NCBI GenBank assembly: GCA_008923315.1 | Contig: WBSF01000007.1 | Span: 464,247 to 528,246, forward strand | Source: Betaproteobacteria bacterium SCN1 | GTDB lineage: Bacteria > Pseudomonadota > Gammaproteobacteria > Burkholderiales > Thiobacillaceae | Length of the DNA stretch: 64,000 nucleotides | Direction: 5' to 3' | Shown: positions 55,391 to 64,000 of the stretch, piece after piece | Layout: every line of letters begins with the position of its first letter | Position numbering within the stretch: the stretch's first letter is position 1 | Translations under genes and position numbers: made by a program | The notes under the pieces: model-generated | What the model saw: only the letters and a program-made list of their open reading frames with translations | What the model was told of the DNA's origin: nothing | Databases searched by the model: none

Positions 55391-57376
55391 ATGCCTACCC
55401 GTAACGATCTGGCCAATGCCATTCGCGCGCTCGCGATGGACGCCGTCGAAAAAGCCAAATCCGGCCACCCCGGCGCCCCCATGGGCATGGCGGAAATCGC
55501 CGAGACGCTGTGGAACCATCACATGCGCCACAACCCGGCCAATCCGAAATGGGCCGACCGCGATCGTTTCGTGCTGTCGAACGGCCATGGTTCGATGCTG
55601 ATCTACGCGCTCCTGCACCTGACCGGCTACGACCTGTCGATGGAAGACCTGAAGCAGTTCCGCCAGTTGCATTCCAAGACGCCCGGCCACCCCGAATACG
55701 GCTACGCGCCCGGCATCGAGACCACCACCGGCCCGCTCGGCCAGGGCATCACCAACGCCGTGGGCATGGCGATGGCCGAAAAAGTGCTGGCTGCCGAATT
55801 CAACAAGCCTGGCCACGAGATCGTCAACCACCATACCTACGTGTTCATGGGCGACGGCTGCATGATGGAAGGCATCTCGCACGAAGCCTGCGCGCTGGCC
55901 GGCACCTGGAAGCTGAACAAGCTGATCGCCTTCTGGGACGACAACGGCATTTCCATCGACGGCCACATCGAACACTGGTACACCGACGATACCGCCAAGC
56001 GTTTCGAAGCCTACGGCTGGAACGTGATTCCCGGCGTCGACGGCCATGACGTCATCGCCATCGAGGCTGCGATCCAGAAAGCCAAGGCCAGCAGCGACAA
56101 GCCGACCCTGATCTGCTGCAAGACCATCATCGGCAAGGGCTCGCCCAACAAGGAAGGCACGCACGACGTGCACGGCGCTGCACTGGGCGCGGCCGAGGTC
56201 GAGGCCACCCGCAAGCACATCGGCTGGAATTCGCCGGCCTTCGAAGTGCCCGCCGACATCTACGCCGGCTGGGACGCCAAAACCAAGGGCCAGGGGCTGG
56301 AAAGCCTGTGGAACAACAAATTTGCCGAATACAAGGCTGCGTTCCCGAAAGAGGCCGCCGAATTCGAGCGCCGCATGAAAGGCGAGCTGCCGGCCAACTG
56401 GAAGGCATATGTGGCCGAACAACTGGCCGCGATCAACGCCAAGGCCGAAACCGTCGCTACCCGCAAGGCCAGCCAGATTGCGATCAATGCGCTGGCGCCT
56501 GCGCTGCCAGAGTTCCTTGGCGGTTCGGCCGACCTCACCGGTTCCAATCTGACCAACTGGACGGGGTGCCACCCGGTGCGCCACGGTAATCCCGGCAACT
56601 ACATCAGCTATGGCGTGCGCGAATTCGGTATGGCCGCGATCATGAACGGCATGGCGCTGCACGGCGGCCTGCTGCCCTTCGGCGGTACCTTCCTGATGTT
56701 CTCGGAGTACTCGCGCAACGCCATCCGCATGGCTGCGCTGATGAAGCAGCGCGTGATCCATGTGTTCACGCACGATTCCATCGGTCTGGGCGAAGACGGT
56801 CCGACCCACCAGCCCGTCGAGCAGACCGCGACCCTGCGCATGATCCCGAACATGGACGTCTGGCGTCCCTGCGATACCGTCGAAACCCTGGTCGGCTGGG
56901 CGCATTCGGTCGAACGTGCCGATGGCCCGACCGCGCACATCCTGTCGCGTCAGAATCTGCCTTTCATGGCGCGCGATGAAGCGACGGTCGCCGGTATTGC
57001 CAAGGGTGGCTATGTGCTGAAGGACGCCGCCGGCGCCAAGGCGGTGATCATCGCCACCGGTTCCGAAGTCGAACTCGCGGTCAAGGCGCAGGAAGCGCTG
57101 GCTGCCGAAGGCATCGCCGTGCGCGTCGTCTCGATGCCGTCGACCAATACCTTCGACAAACAGGACGCCGCCTACAAGGCGAGCGTGCTGCCCAAAGGGC
57201 TGCCGCGCGTGGCCGTCGAAGCCGGCGTCACCGACTTCTGGCGCAAGTACGTGGGTCTGGAAGGCGCCGTGGTCGGCATCGATACCTTTGGCGAATCGGC
57301 CCCGGCCCCGGCGCTGTTCAAGCATTTCGGCATCACTGCCGAGGCCGTTGCGGCCGCGGTGAAGAGCGTTTTGTAA
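55391..57376 (+). CDS. tkt: Transketolase
   Basis: Thiamine diphosphate enzyme moving two-carbon units between sugar phosphates in the pentose phosphate and Calvin cycles. The 661-residue protein has the start-of-fold [13 protein letters not shown], the ThDP motif [13 protein letters not shown]...[19 protein letters not shown] and [18 protein letters not shown]. It heads a tkt-gap-pgk-pyk-fba block, an order used for cbbT-cbbG-cbbK-pyk-cbbA in autotrophic and related betaproteobacteria; no RuBisCO gene is in the window. Confidence 0.97.
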   Translation: MPTRNDLANAIRALAMDAVEKAKSGHPGAPMGMAEIAETLWNHHMRHNPANPKWADRDRFVLSNGHGSMLIYALLHLTGYDLSMEDLKQFRQLHSKTPGHPEYGYAPGIETTTGPLGQGITNAVGMAMAEKVLAAEFNKPGHEIVNHHTYVFMGDGCMMEGISHEACALAGTWKLNKLIAFWDDNGISIDGHIEHWYTDDTAKRFEAYGWNVIPGVDGHDVIAIEAAIQKAKASSDKPTLICCKTIIGKGSPNKEGTHDVHGAALGAAEVEATRKHIGWNSPAFEVPADIYAGWDAKTKGQGLESLWNNKFAEYKAAFPKEAAEFERRMKGELPANWKAYVAEQLAAINAKAETVATRKASQIAINALAPALPEFLGGSADLTGSNLTNWTGCHPVRHGNPGNYISYGVREFGMAAIMNGMALHGGLLPFGGTFLMFSEYSRNAIRMAALMKQRVIHVFTHDSIGLGEDGPTHQPVEQTATLRMIPNMDVWRPCDTVETLVGWAHSVERADGPTAHILSRQNLPFMARDEATVAGIAKGGYVLKDAAGAKAVIIATGSEVELAVKAQEALAAEGIAVRVVSMPSTNTFDKQDAAYKASVLPKGLPRVAVEAGVTDFWRKYVGLEGAVVGIDTFGESAPAPALFKHFGITAEAVAAAVKSVL

Positions 57377-57388
57377 GTTCAGAGGGCA

Positions 57389-57457
57389 AGGGATCGGGAT
57401 ATTCAGGGGGTGAGCGGGCAGCGCCCGCGCGATTTTCTGCCCCGGCCCCGCCCTCTA
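57389..57457 (+). repeat. Intergenic repeat copy 1 (tkt-gap)
   Basis: It opens with AGGGATCGGGAT and AGGGGG, then has a hairpin GCGGGC-AGC-GCCCGC and a C-rich tail CCCCGGCCCC. The order matches copies at 58507 and 59838. It begins 13 bases after the tkt stop. Confidence 0.6.
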
Positions 57458-57488
57458 ATAAAAGATTTTCAACCTCACTGGAGACTGA

Positions 57489-58493
<1,005 letters not shown>

Positions 58494-58506
58494 GGGAGCA
58501 GGATCC

Positions 58507-58572
58507 AGGGATCGGGATTCAGGGGGACGTGCGGGCGCGGCTTTCGCCGCACATCCCCGGTCCCCGGCCCTG
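58507..58572 (+). repeat. Intergenic repeat copy 2 (gap-pgk)
   Basis: AGGGATCGGGATTCAGGGGG opens the copy, followed by a hairpin GCGGC-TTTC-GCCGC inside GTGCGG...CCGCAC and a tail CCCCGGTCCCCGGCCC. It starts 13 bases after the gap stop. The pgk leader that follows holds a further GC-rich hairpin (TGGCGCGG...CCGCGCCA). Confidence 0.65.
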
Positions 58573-58658
58573 GCGCCTTCAAAGATGAGCCTTAAGGCCT
58601 GGCGCGGTCTCGCACCGCGCCAACCCTTAAACCTTACCTTTTCGTGGAGAACAGAAAA

Positions 58659-59837
58659 ATGGCATTCAAACGCGTCACCGATCTCGATCTTGCTGGCAAA
58701 CGCGTCTTCATCCGCGCCGACATGAACGTGCCCGTCAAGGACGGCAAGGTCACATCCGACGCCCGCATCACCGCCTCGATGCGCACCATCGAGCATTGCC
58801 TCAAGGCCGGCGCCAAGGTGATGGTCACCTCGCACCTTGGCCGTCCCACCGAAGGCGAATTCAAGGAAGAGGATTCCCTCAAGCCCGTGGTCGACGTCAT
58901 TGCGCAGAAACTCGGCAAGAACATCCGCCTGATCCGCGAATGGACCGATGGCGGTTTCGACGTGGCCGACGGTGAGCTGGTCGTGCTGGAAAACTGCCGC
59001 GTCAACAAGGGTGAGAAAAAGAACGTCGACGAGACCGCCAAGAAATACGCCGCGCTGTGCGATGTGTTCGTGATGGACGCCTTCGGTACCGCGCACCGCG
59101 CCGAAGCCTCGACCCATGGCATCGCCAAGTTCGCGCCGGTCGCAGCGGCCGGCATCCTTTTGACCGAAGAACTCGACGCGCTGGCCAAGGCGCTGGCCGA
59201 ACCCGCCCGCCCGATGGTCGCCATCGTCGGCGGCTCGAAAGTCTCGACCAAGCTGACCGTGCTCGAAGCACTGTCCGAGAAGGTCGACCAGCTCGTGGTC
59301 GGCGGCGGTATCGCCAACACCTTCCTTGCCGCCATGGGCAAGAACGTCGGCAAGTCGCTGTGCGAACACGACCTGATCCCGACCGCCAAGGCGCTGATCG
59401 AAAAGATGGCTGCGCGTGGCGCCTCGATCCCCATCGCCGTCGACGTAGTCGTCGGCAAGAAATTCGATGCCAGCGAACCCGCCGTGCTGAAGACCGCCGA
59501 CGAAGTGGCTGACGACGACATGATTTTCGACATCGGTCCGAAGAGCGCGCAGGAACTGGCCGACATCATCGCCAAAGCCGGCACCATCGTGTGGAACGGG
59601 CCGGTCGGCGTGTTCGAATTCGACCAGTTCGGCGACGGCACCAAGACGGTTTCGATGGCCATTGCCAACGCGCCCGGCTTCTCGCTGGCCGGCGGCGGCG
59701 ACACCATCGCCGCGATCCAGAAATACGACATTTACGACAAGGTCAGCTATATCTCGACCGCCGGCGGCGCCTTCCTCGAATATCTCGAAGGCAAGGTACT
59801 GCCCGCCGTGGCGATTCTGGAGGAACGGGCGCAGTAA
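58659..59837 (+). CDS. pgk: Phosphoglycerate kinase
   Basis: A 392-residue two-lobed kinase with the family opening [31 protein letters not shown], the nucleotide-side [10 protein letters not shown] and the C-terminal [10 protein letters not shown] and [10 protein letters not shown] motifs. I chose ATG 58659; it has GTGGAGA about 10 bases upstream and gives the conserved start. An earlier in-frame start at 58644 would overlap that site. Confidence 0.98.
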   Translation: MAFKRVTDLDLAGKRVFIRADMNVPVKDGKVTSDARITASMRTIEHCLKAGAKVMVTSHLGRPTEGEFKEEDSLKPVVDVIAQKLGKNIRLIREWTDGGFDVADGELVVLENCRVNKGEKKNVDETAKKYAALCDVFVMDAFGTAHRAEASTHGIAKFAPVAAAGILLTEELDALAKALAEPARPMVAIVGGSKVSTKLTVLEALSEKVDQLVVGGGIANTFLAAMGKNVGKSLCEHDLIPTAKALIEKMAARGASIPIAVDVVVGKKFDASEPAVLKTADEVADDDMIFDIGPKSAQELADIIAKAGTIVWNGPVGVFEFDQFGDGTKTVSMAIANAPGFSLAGGGDTIAAIQKYDIYDKVSYISTAGGAFLEYLEGKVLPAVAILEERAQ

Positions 59838-59920
59838 GGGATCAGGGGATAGGAGATAGGAATTGAGGGGTGTGCGGGTCAGGCCCGCCCATTTCAAAAT
59901 GGCGCGGCCCTGGCCACGCT
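59838..59920 (+). repeat. Intergenic repeat copy 3 (pgk-pyk)
   Basis: AGGGATCAGGGGAT (its first A is the last base of the pgk stop) is followed by AGGGG, the hairpin GCGGG-TCAGG-CCCGC, and a GGCCCTGGCC tail. It is the most diverged of the three copies, with an extra GATAGGA stretch. Confidence 0.5.
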
Positions 59921-59969
59921 TCCCCTAAAGCCGAGTCCCAGAGCCATTCCACCACACACCCATACCCCC

Positions 59970-61403
59970 ATGATCCGCAGAACCAAAATCGTCGCCACGC
60001 TCGGCCCCGCCTGCTCCGATGCCAAAACCCTGGATCGGATGATGGAAGCGGGTATCGACGTCGTGCGTCTCAACTTTTCCCACGGCACTGCCCAGGATCA
60101 CATCGACCGTGCCGAGCTCGTGCGCTCGCTGGCGCGCGCGCGCGGCCGTGCGGTCGGCGTGCTGGTCGATCTGCAGGGTCCGAAGATCCGCATCGGCAAG
60201 TTCAAGGACGGCAAGATCGTCCTCGCCAAGGGCGATCGTTTCATTCTCGACGCTGCCTGTCCGCTGGGCGACCAGACCCGCGTCGGCCTTGATTACAAGG
60301 AGCTGCCGAACGACGTGTCGCGCGGCGTGACGCTGTTGCTCGACGACGGCCGCATCGAATTCTGGGTCGAAGAGGTCCAGGGCACCGAAATCCACTGCAC
60401 CGTGGTGCAGGGCGGCGTGCTGTCCAACAACAAGGGCATCAACCGCAAGGGGGGCGGCCTCTCGGCCGCGGCGCTGACCGAGAAGGATATCGAGGACATC
60501 AAGACGGCGGCCGCGCTCAAGGCCGACTATCTCGCCGTGTCCTTCCCGCGTTCCGGGGCTGACATGCGCCAGGCGCGCGAACTCCTGCGTGCCGCCGGCG
60601 GCAAGAGCCAGCTGGTCGCCAAGATCGAGCGCTGCGAGGCGATCGAGCATCTCGAGGAGATCCTCGAAGCGTCCGACGCCATCATGGTCGCGCGCGGCGA
60701 CCTCGGCGTGGAGGTCGGCGACGCCGCGGTACCGGCGCTGCAGAAACGCATGATCCGCATGGCGCTGGAGCGTAACAAGACCGTGATCACCGCGACCCAG
60801 ATGATGGAGTCGATGATCAGCAGCCCGATTCCCACCCGTGCCGAGGTCTCCGACGTGGCCAACGCCGTGCTCGACGGCACGGATGCCGTGATGCTGTCGG
60901 CGGAGACCGCGGCGGGCCAGTTCCCGGTCGAGGCGGTGCAGGCGATGGACCGCGTGTGTCTGGAAGCCGAGAAGGAAGCCGAGCCCGGTTTCTCGAACGA
61001 CCGCCTGATGAAGAGCTTTCTGCGTGCCGACGAGGCGATCGCCATGTCGGCCGTGTTCACCTCGGTGCATCTCAACATCAAGGCCATCGCGGCGCTCACC
61101 GAGTCGGGCAATACCTGTCTGTGGATGAGCCGTCTGTCCACGCGCGTGCCGATCTACGCCTTGACACCCCAGGTCGAAACCCGTAGAAAAGTCACTCTGT
61201 TCCGCGGCGTCTACCCCATCAACCTGAAAACCGCGACCAAGGAGCGGGACGTGTTGCTGGCCGAGGCGGAAGAAGAATTGCGCCGGCGTGGCGCGGTGCG
61301 CGAAGGCGACCTGATCCTGCTGACCATCGGCGAGCCCATCGGCCAGTCCGGGGGTACCAACACCATGAAAATCGTCCGCGTCGGCGGCACGAAAAAAGCC
61401 TGA
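59970..61403 (+). CDS. pyk: Pyruvate kinase
   Basis: A 477-residue enzyme turning phosphoenolpyruvate and ADP into pyruvate and ATP. It has RRTKIVATLGPACSD, VVRLNFSHGT, LVDLQGPKIRIG, the active-site AKIERCEAIEHLEEI, MVARGDLGVEV and TQMMESMI motifs. It has the usual extra C-terminal regulatory domain. It lies within the transketolase-aldolase block, as in Calvin-type clusters. The ATG lacks a strong ribosome site. Confidence 0.97.
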   Translation: MIRRTKIVATLGPACSDAKTLDRMMEAGIDVVRLNFSHGTAQDHIDRAELVRSLARARGRAVGVLVDLQGPKIRIGKFKDGKIVLAKGDRFILDAACPLGDQTRVGLDYKELPNDVSRGVTLLLDDGRIEFWVEEVQGTEIHCTVVQGGVLSNNKGINRKGGGLSAAALTEKDIEDIKTAAALKADYLAVSFPRSGADMRQARELLRAAGGKSQLVAKIERCEAIEHLEEILEASDAIMVARGDLGVEVGDAAVPALQKRMIRMALERNKTVITATQMMESMISSPIPTRAEVSDVANAVLDGTDAVMLSAETAAGQFPVEAVQAMDRVCLEAEKEAEPGFSNDRLMKSFLRADEAIAMSAVFTSVHLNIKAIAALTESGNTCLWMSRLSTRVPIYALTPQVETRRKVTLFRGVYPINLKTATKERDVLLAEAEEELRRRGAVREGDLILLTIGEPIGQSGGTNTMKIVRVGGTKKA

Positions 61404-61439
61404 TCCGCCTATCCCTTTTCAACCTAGGAGACTCTACAA

Positions 61440-62507
61440 ATGGCCCTGATTTCGCTTCGTCAACTGCTCGACCATGCCGCCGAGAACGGCTATGGCCTGC
61501 CGGCGTTCAACGTCAACAACATGGAGCAGGTGCACGCCATCATGCAGGCTGCCGCCGCCGTCGATTCGCCGGTGATCCTGCAAGGCTCCGCCGGTGCGCG
61601 TTCCTACGCGGGCGAGCCTTTCCTGCGCCACCTGATTCTGGCTGCCATCGAAATGTATCCGCAGATTCCCGTCTGCATGCACCAGGACCACGGCGCTTCG
61701 CCCAGCATCTGTTTCCGCTCCATCCAGTCCGGCTTCAGCTCGGTGATGATGGACGGCTCGCTGAAAGAAGACGGCAAGACCCCGGCTTCCTATGAATACA
61801 ACGTCGAAGTGACCCGCAAGGTGTCCGACCTGGCCCACGCTTGCGGCGTCTCGGTCGAGGGCGAACTGGGCTGCCTGGGCTCGCTCGAAACCGGTAAGGC
61901 CGGCGAGGAAGACGGCCACGGCGCCGAAGGCACGCTGGATCATTCCATGCTGCTGACCGATCCCGACGAAGCCGCCGATTTCGTCAGCAAGACCCGCGTC
62001 GATGCGCTGGCCATCGCCATCGGCACCTCGCACGGCGCCTACAAGTTCACCCAGAAGCCCACCGGCAAGGTGCTGCGCATCGACCGCGTGAAGGAAATCC
62101 ACGCGCGCATTCCCAACGTGCATCTGGTGATGCACGGTTCCTCCTCGGTGCCGGAAGACTGGCTCGCCGTCATCAACAGCTACGGCGGCGACATGGGCCA
62201 GACCTACGGCGTGCCGGTCAGCGAAATCGTTGAAGGCATCAAGAGCGGCGTGCGCAAGGTCAACATCGACACCGACCTGCGCATGGCGTCCACCGGTGCG
62301 ATCCGCAAGCACCTGGCGGAGAACAAGGCCAACTTCGACCCGCGCAAATTCCTCAAGGAAGCGACCAAAGGCATGAGCGAGATCTGCAAGGCGCGCTACG
62401 AAGCCTTCGGCGCGGCGGGCCAGGCCAGCAAGATCAAGAAGGTCTTCAACCTGGAAGAAATGCAGAAGCGCTACGACAAGGGCGAACTGGATCCCAAAGT
62501 CAACTGA
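61440..62507 (+). CDS. fba: Fructose-1,6-bisphosphate aldolase, class II (CbbA-like)
   Basis: A 355-residue zinc aldolase. It has [11 protein letters not shown] (zinc-binding and catalytic Asp/His), [23 protein letters not shown] (zinc ligand Glu and the insertion typical of CbbA-type enzymes), [10 protein letters not shown] and [11 protein letters not shown]. This subtype serves the Calvin cycle and glycolysis in betaproteobacteria. The ATG has TAGGAGA upstream, and a clear terminator follows the stop. Confidence 0.97.
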   Translation: MALISLRQLLDHAAENGYGLPAFNVNNMEQVHAIMQAAAAVDSPVILQGSAGARSYAGEPFLRHLILAAIEMYPQIPVCMHQDHGASPSICFRSIQSGFSSVMMDGSLKEDGKTPASYEYNVEVTRKVSDLAHACGVSVEGELGCLGSLETGKAGEEDGHGAEGTLDHSMLLTDPDEAADFVSKTRVDALAIAIGTSHGAYKFTQKPTGKVLRIDRVKEIHARIPNVHLVMHGSSSVPEDWLAVINSYGGDMGQTYGVPVSEIVEGIKSGVRKVNIDTDLRMASTGAIRKHLAENKANFDPRKFLKEATKGMSEICKARYEAFGAAGQASKIKKVFNLEEMQKRYDKGELDPKVN

Positions 62508-62525
62508 TTTCCGGGTTCGACCGGT

Positions 62526-62551
62526 AAAAGGGCGCTTCGGCGCCCTTTTTT
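62526..62551 (+). terminator. Rho-independent terminator after fba
   Basis: AAAAGGGCGC-TTCG-GCGCCCTTTT, with a stable UUCG tetraloop and a further TT, 19 bases after the stop. It closes the tkt-fba transcription unit. Confidence 0.93.
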
Positions 62552-62631
62552 ATTCTGGACAGCCGCGTTATCGGAAGCTATATTGATATAAGAATGTCCT
62601 AATATTCCTTTTATTTTTTCGGAGAGTCTCC

Positions 62632-62928
62632 ATGTACAAACTGATTGCCCTGGCCGTTCTCGCCCTGGCCACCCTGCCTGCCCAGGCCAGTCCCGATCTG
62701 GCCAACAAGAGCAAGTGCATGACCTGCCATCAGGTCGACAAGAAAGTCCTGGGTCCGTCCTTCAAGGACATTTCCGCCAAATACAAAGGCCAGAAGACAG
62801 CCGAAGCCATGCTGGCGGACAGCATCGTCAAGGGTTCGAAAGGCAAATGGGGCGCTATTCCGATGCCGGTCCAGAAGGTGTCGCCGGCAGACGCCAAGAC
62901 CCTGTCGAAGTGGATCCTGACGCTGTAA
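62632..62928 (+). CDS. Small class I cytochrome c (c551/c552-like)
   Basis: A 98-residue periplasmic monohaem cytochrome: signal peptide to about residue 19 (AQA-S), haem motif CMTCH near residue 29, LGPSFKDISAKYKG, and a distal Met in IPMPVQKVSPADAKTLSKWIL. It resembles c551/c8 electron carriers to nitrite reductase or oxidases. Start ATG 62632 has CGGAGA upstream, and the preceding 60 bases are AT-rich with several TATATT/TAATAT hexamers that could form its own promoter. Confidence 0.9.
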   Translation: MYKLIALAVLALATLPAQASPDLANKSKCMTCHQVDKKVLGPSFKDISAKYKGQKTAEAMLADSIVKGSKGKWGAIPMPVQKVSPADAKTLSKWILTL

Positions 62929-62941
62929 GCAGGGTTGGGTA

Positions 62942-64000
62942 CTAGCCGAGCATCGCCTTCAGCGCGGCCAGCCGGTCGCTGCCGCTGGCTTTGGATTCGG
63001 CATCGGGGGCGGCATCCGGGCGCCGGATTTCGTCCCCCAGTTCCTCGATGAAGCGCGAAGGCTCGCACGACACCGACTCGCGCGCCCGCTTGCGGCGTGC
63101 GCAATAGGACAGGGTCAGCGATTTCCGTGCGCGGGTGACGCCGACGTACATCAGCCGGCGTTCCTCTTCCAGCCGGCCTTCGTCCACCGCGTCGCGGTGC
63201 GGCAGGATGTTTTCCTCCACGCCGACCAGGAAGACGTGGCCGAATTCCAGGCCCTTGGCGGCGTGCAGGGTCGACAGCCGTACCGCGTCGGGCTCCTCGT
63301 CCTCGCGGCCTTCCAGCAGCGTGATCAGGGCAATAGTCTGCGTGAGCTGCAGCAGATCCTTCTCGTCTTCCTCGCCCTTCTTCGCGATCCATGCGGCGAA
63401 TTCGCGCACGTTGTCCCAGCGCGACTGCGCGGCGCGCTGGTCGTCCTGATCGAACAGCCAGGCCTCGTAGCCGGTGGCCTGCAGCAGTTCGTCGAGCAGT
63501 TCGCCCGCCGGTTCGCGCGCGACGCGCGCTTCGAAGCGGTTGATGAACTGGCAGAACTCGACCAGCGGCGCGAGCTGGCGTTCGCCGATCTGCGCCGCGG
63601 CGGCGGCCGAGAACACGGCCTCGAACAGACTCACATGCAGCGTCGCGGCCACTTGGCCGAGCTTTTCGAGCGTGGCGGCACCGACACCGCGACGCGGTGT
63701 CGTGACCGCGCGAATGAAAGCGGGATCGTCGTCGCCGTTGGCGATCAGCCGCAGATAGGCGATGACGTCCTTGATCTCGCTCTTGTCGAAAAAGGATTGC
63801 CCGCCCGAGAGCTGGTAAGGGACCTTTTCGTTACGCAACGCCTGCTCGAAGATGCGCGCCTGATAGTTGCCGCGGTACAGGATCGCGTAGTCGCGCCATT
63901 CGGTGCGATGCTGAAACTTGTGCGACAGCAGGCGCATGACGACCGATTCGGCCTCGTGTTCGTCGTCCTTCGTCGGCATCACCTGGATGGCGTCGCCCAC
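62942..64000 (-). CDS. rep: Rep/UvrD-family DNA helicase (5' end outside window)
   Basis: C-terminal 352 residues of a superfamily 1 helicase; the gene continues beyond the window's right edge. It shows motif IV-type DYAILYRGNYQARIFEQALR, motif V VRLSTLHAAKGLEFGHVFLVG and motif VI EERRLMYVGVTRARKSL, closer to Rep (short tail after motif VI) than to UvrD. Rep unwinds DNA 3'-5' and helps forks past obstacles. The stop at 62942 is 13 bases from the convergent cytochrome gene. Confidence 0.85.
   Translation of the reverse strand: MGDAIQVMPTKDDEHEAESVVMRLLSHKFQHRTEWRDYAILYRGNYQARIFEQALRNEKVPYQLSGGQSFFDKSEIKDVIAYLRLIANGDDDPAFIRAVTTPRRGVGAATLEKLGQVAATLHVSLFEAVFSAAAAAQIGERQLAPLVEFCQFINRFEARVAREPAGELLDELLQATGYEAWLFDQDDQRAAQSRWDNVREFAAWIAKKGEEDEKDLLQLTQTIALITLLEGREDEEPDAVRLSTLHAAKGLEFGHVFLVGVEENILPHRDAVDEGRLEEERRLMYVGVTRARKSLTLSYCARRKRARESVSCEPSRFIEELGDEIRRPDAAPDAESKASGSDRLAALKAMLG

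Noticed and set aside
58590-58640. CTTAAGG and CTTAAAC near pgk as further PmrA/QseB boxes
   Set aside because: Half-sites are about 30 bases apart and not in the N5 arrangement.

Overview
The window is a chromosomal segment of a GC-rich Gram-negative bacterium, most likely a betaproteobacterium of the Rhodocyclales/Nitrosomonadales grade. This rests on the complete dcw gene order ending ftsQ-ftsA-ftsZ-lpxC, on a DUF721 (DciA-like) gene next to secA, on a meso-DAP type MurE, and on a tkt-gap-pgk-pyk-fba cluster with a CbbA-like class II aldolase. I cannot place it to genus from sequence reading alone. I see no insertion sequence, integrase, prophage or CRISPR array.

Layout. 0-18.5 kb: the division and cell wall (dcw) cluster rsmH-ftsL-ftsI-murE-murF-mraY-murD-ftsW-murG-murC-murB-ddlB-ftsQ-ftsA-ftsZ, then lpxC. 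Most genes overlap by 1-11 bases. The one exception in the mur block is murG-murC, where a ~100 bp double-hairpin insert is flanked by a 38 bp duplication of the murC start and keeps an open 47-codon frame. 18.5-22.4 kb: an accessory island between lpxC and secA with an AT-rich promoter, an unknown gene, a GT-A-like glycosyltransferase, a sulfotransferase-like gene and DUF721. 22.5-26.1 kb: secA and two small conserved genes of unknown function.

26.1-41 kb: metal and envelope stress. It holds two small exported Cys/His/Met-rich proteins, a TolC-type lipoprotein, a Tat-exported multicopper oxidase that looks two-domain, a rhodanese with a palindromic operator, a QseBC/PmrAB-type two-component system, cytochrome b561, an LTA-synthase-family membrane sulfatase, and a divergent HME-RND efflux operon. 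A perfect PmrA/QseB-type box (CTTAAG-N5-CTTAAG) lies between the sulfatase and the efflux operon. This suggests that the local two-component system controls both metal efflux and envelope modification.

41-55 kb: mixed housekeeping. It includes a zinc-ribbon/Sel1 protein, a membrane-anchored dihaem cytochrome, tRNA-Arg(CCG), DUF971, a fructosamine-kinase-like protein, a LEA2 lipoprotein, a PanE-like oxidoreductase, ABC-F YbiT, a PhnD-like sensor coupled to a HAMP-PAS-PAS-GGDEF-EAL protein, argA, a DsrE-like periplasmic protein, rsmE, a thioredoxin-fold protein and an IMPase-family phosphatase. 55-64 kb: tkt-gap-pgk-pyk-fba, in which the first three intergenic gaps carry copies of one hairpin-bearing repeat, then a small cytochrome c and the 3' part of a Rep-type helicase that runs off the window.
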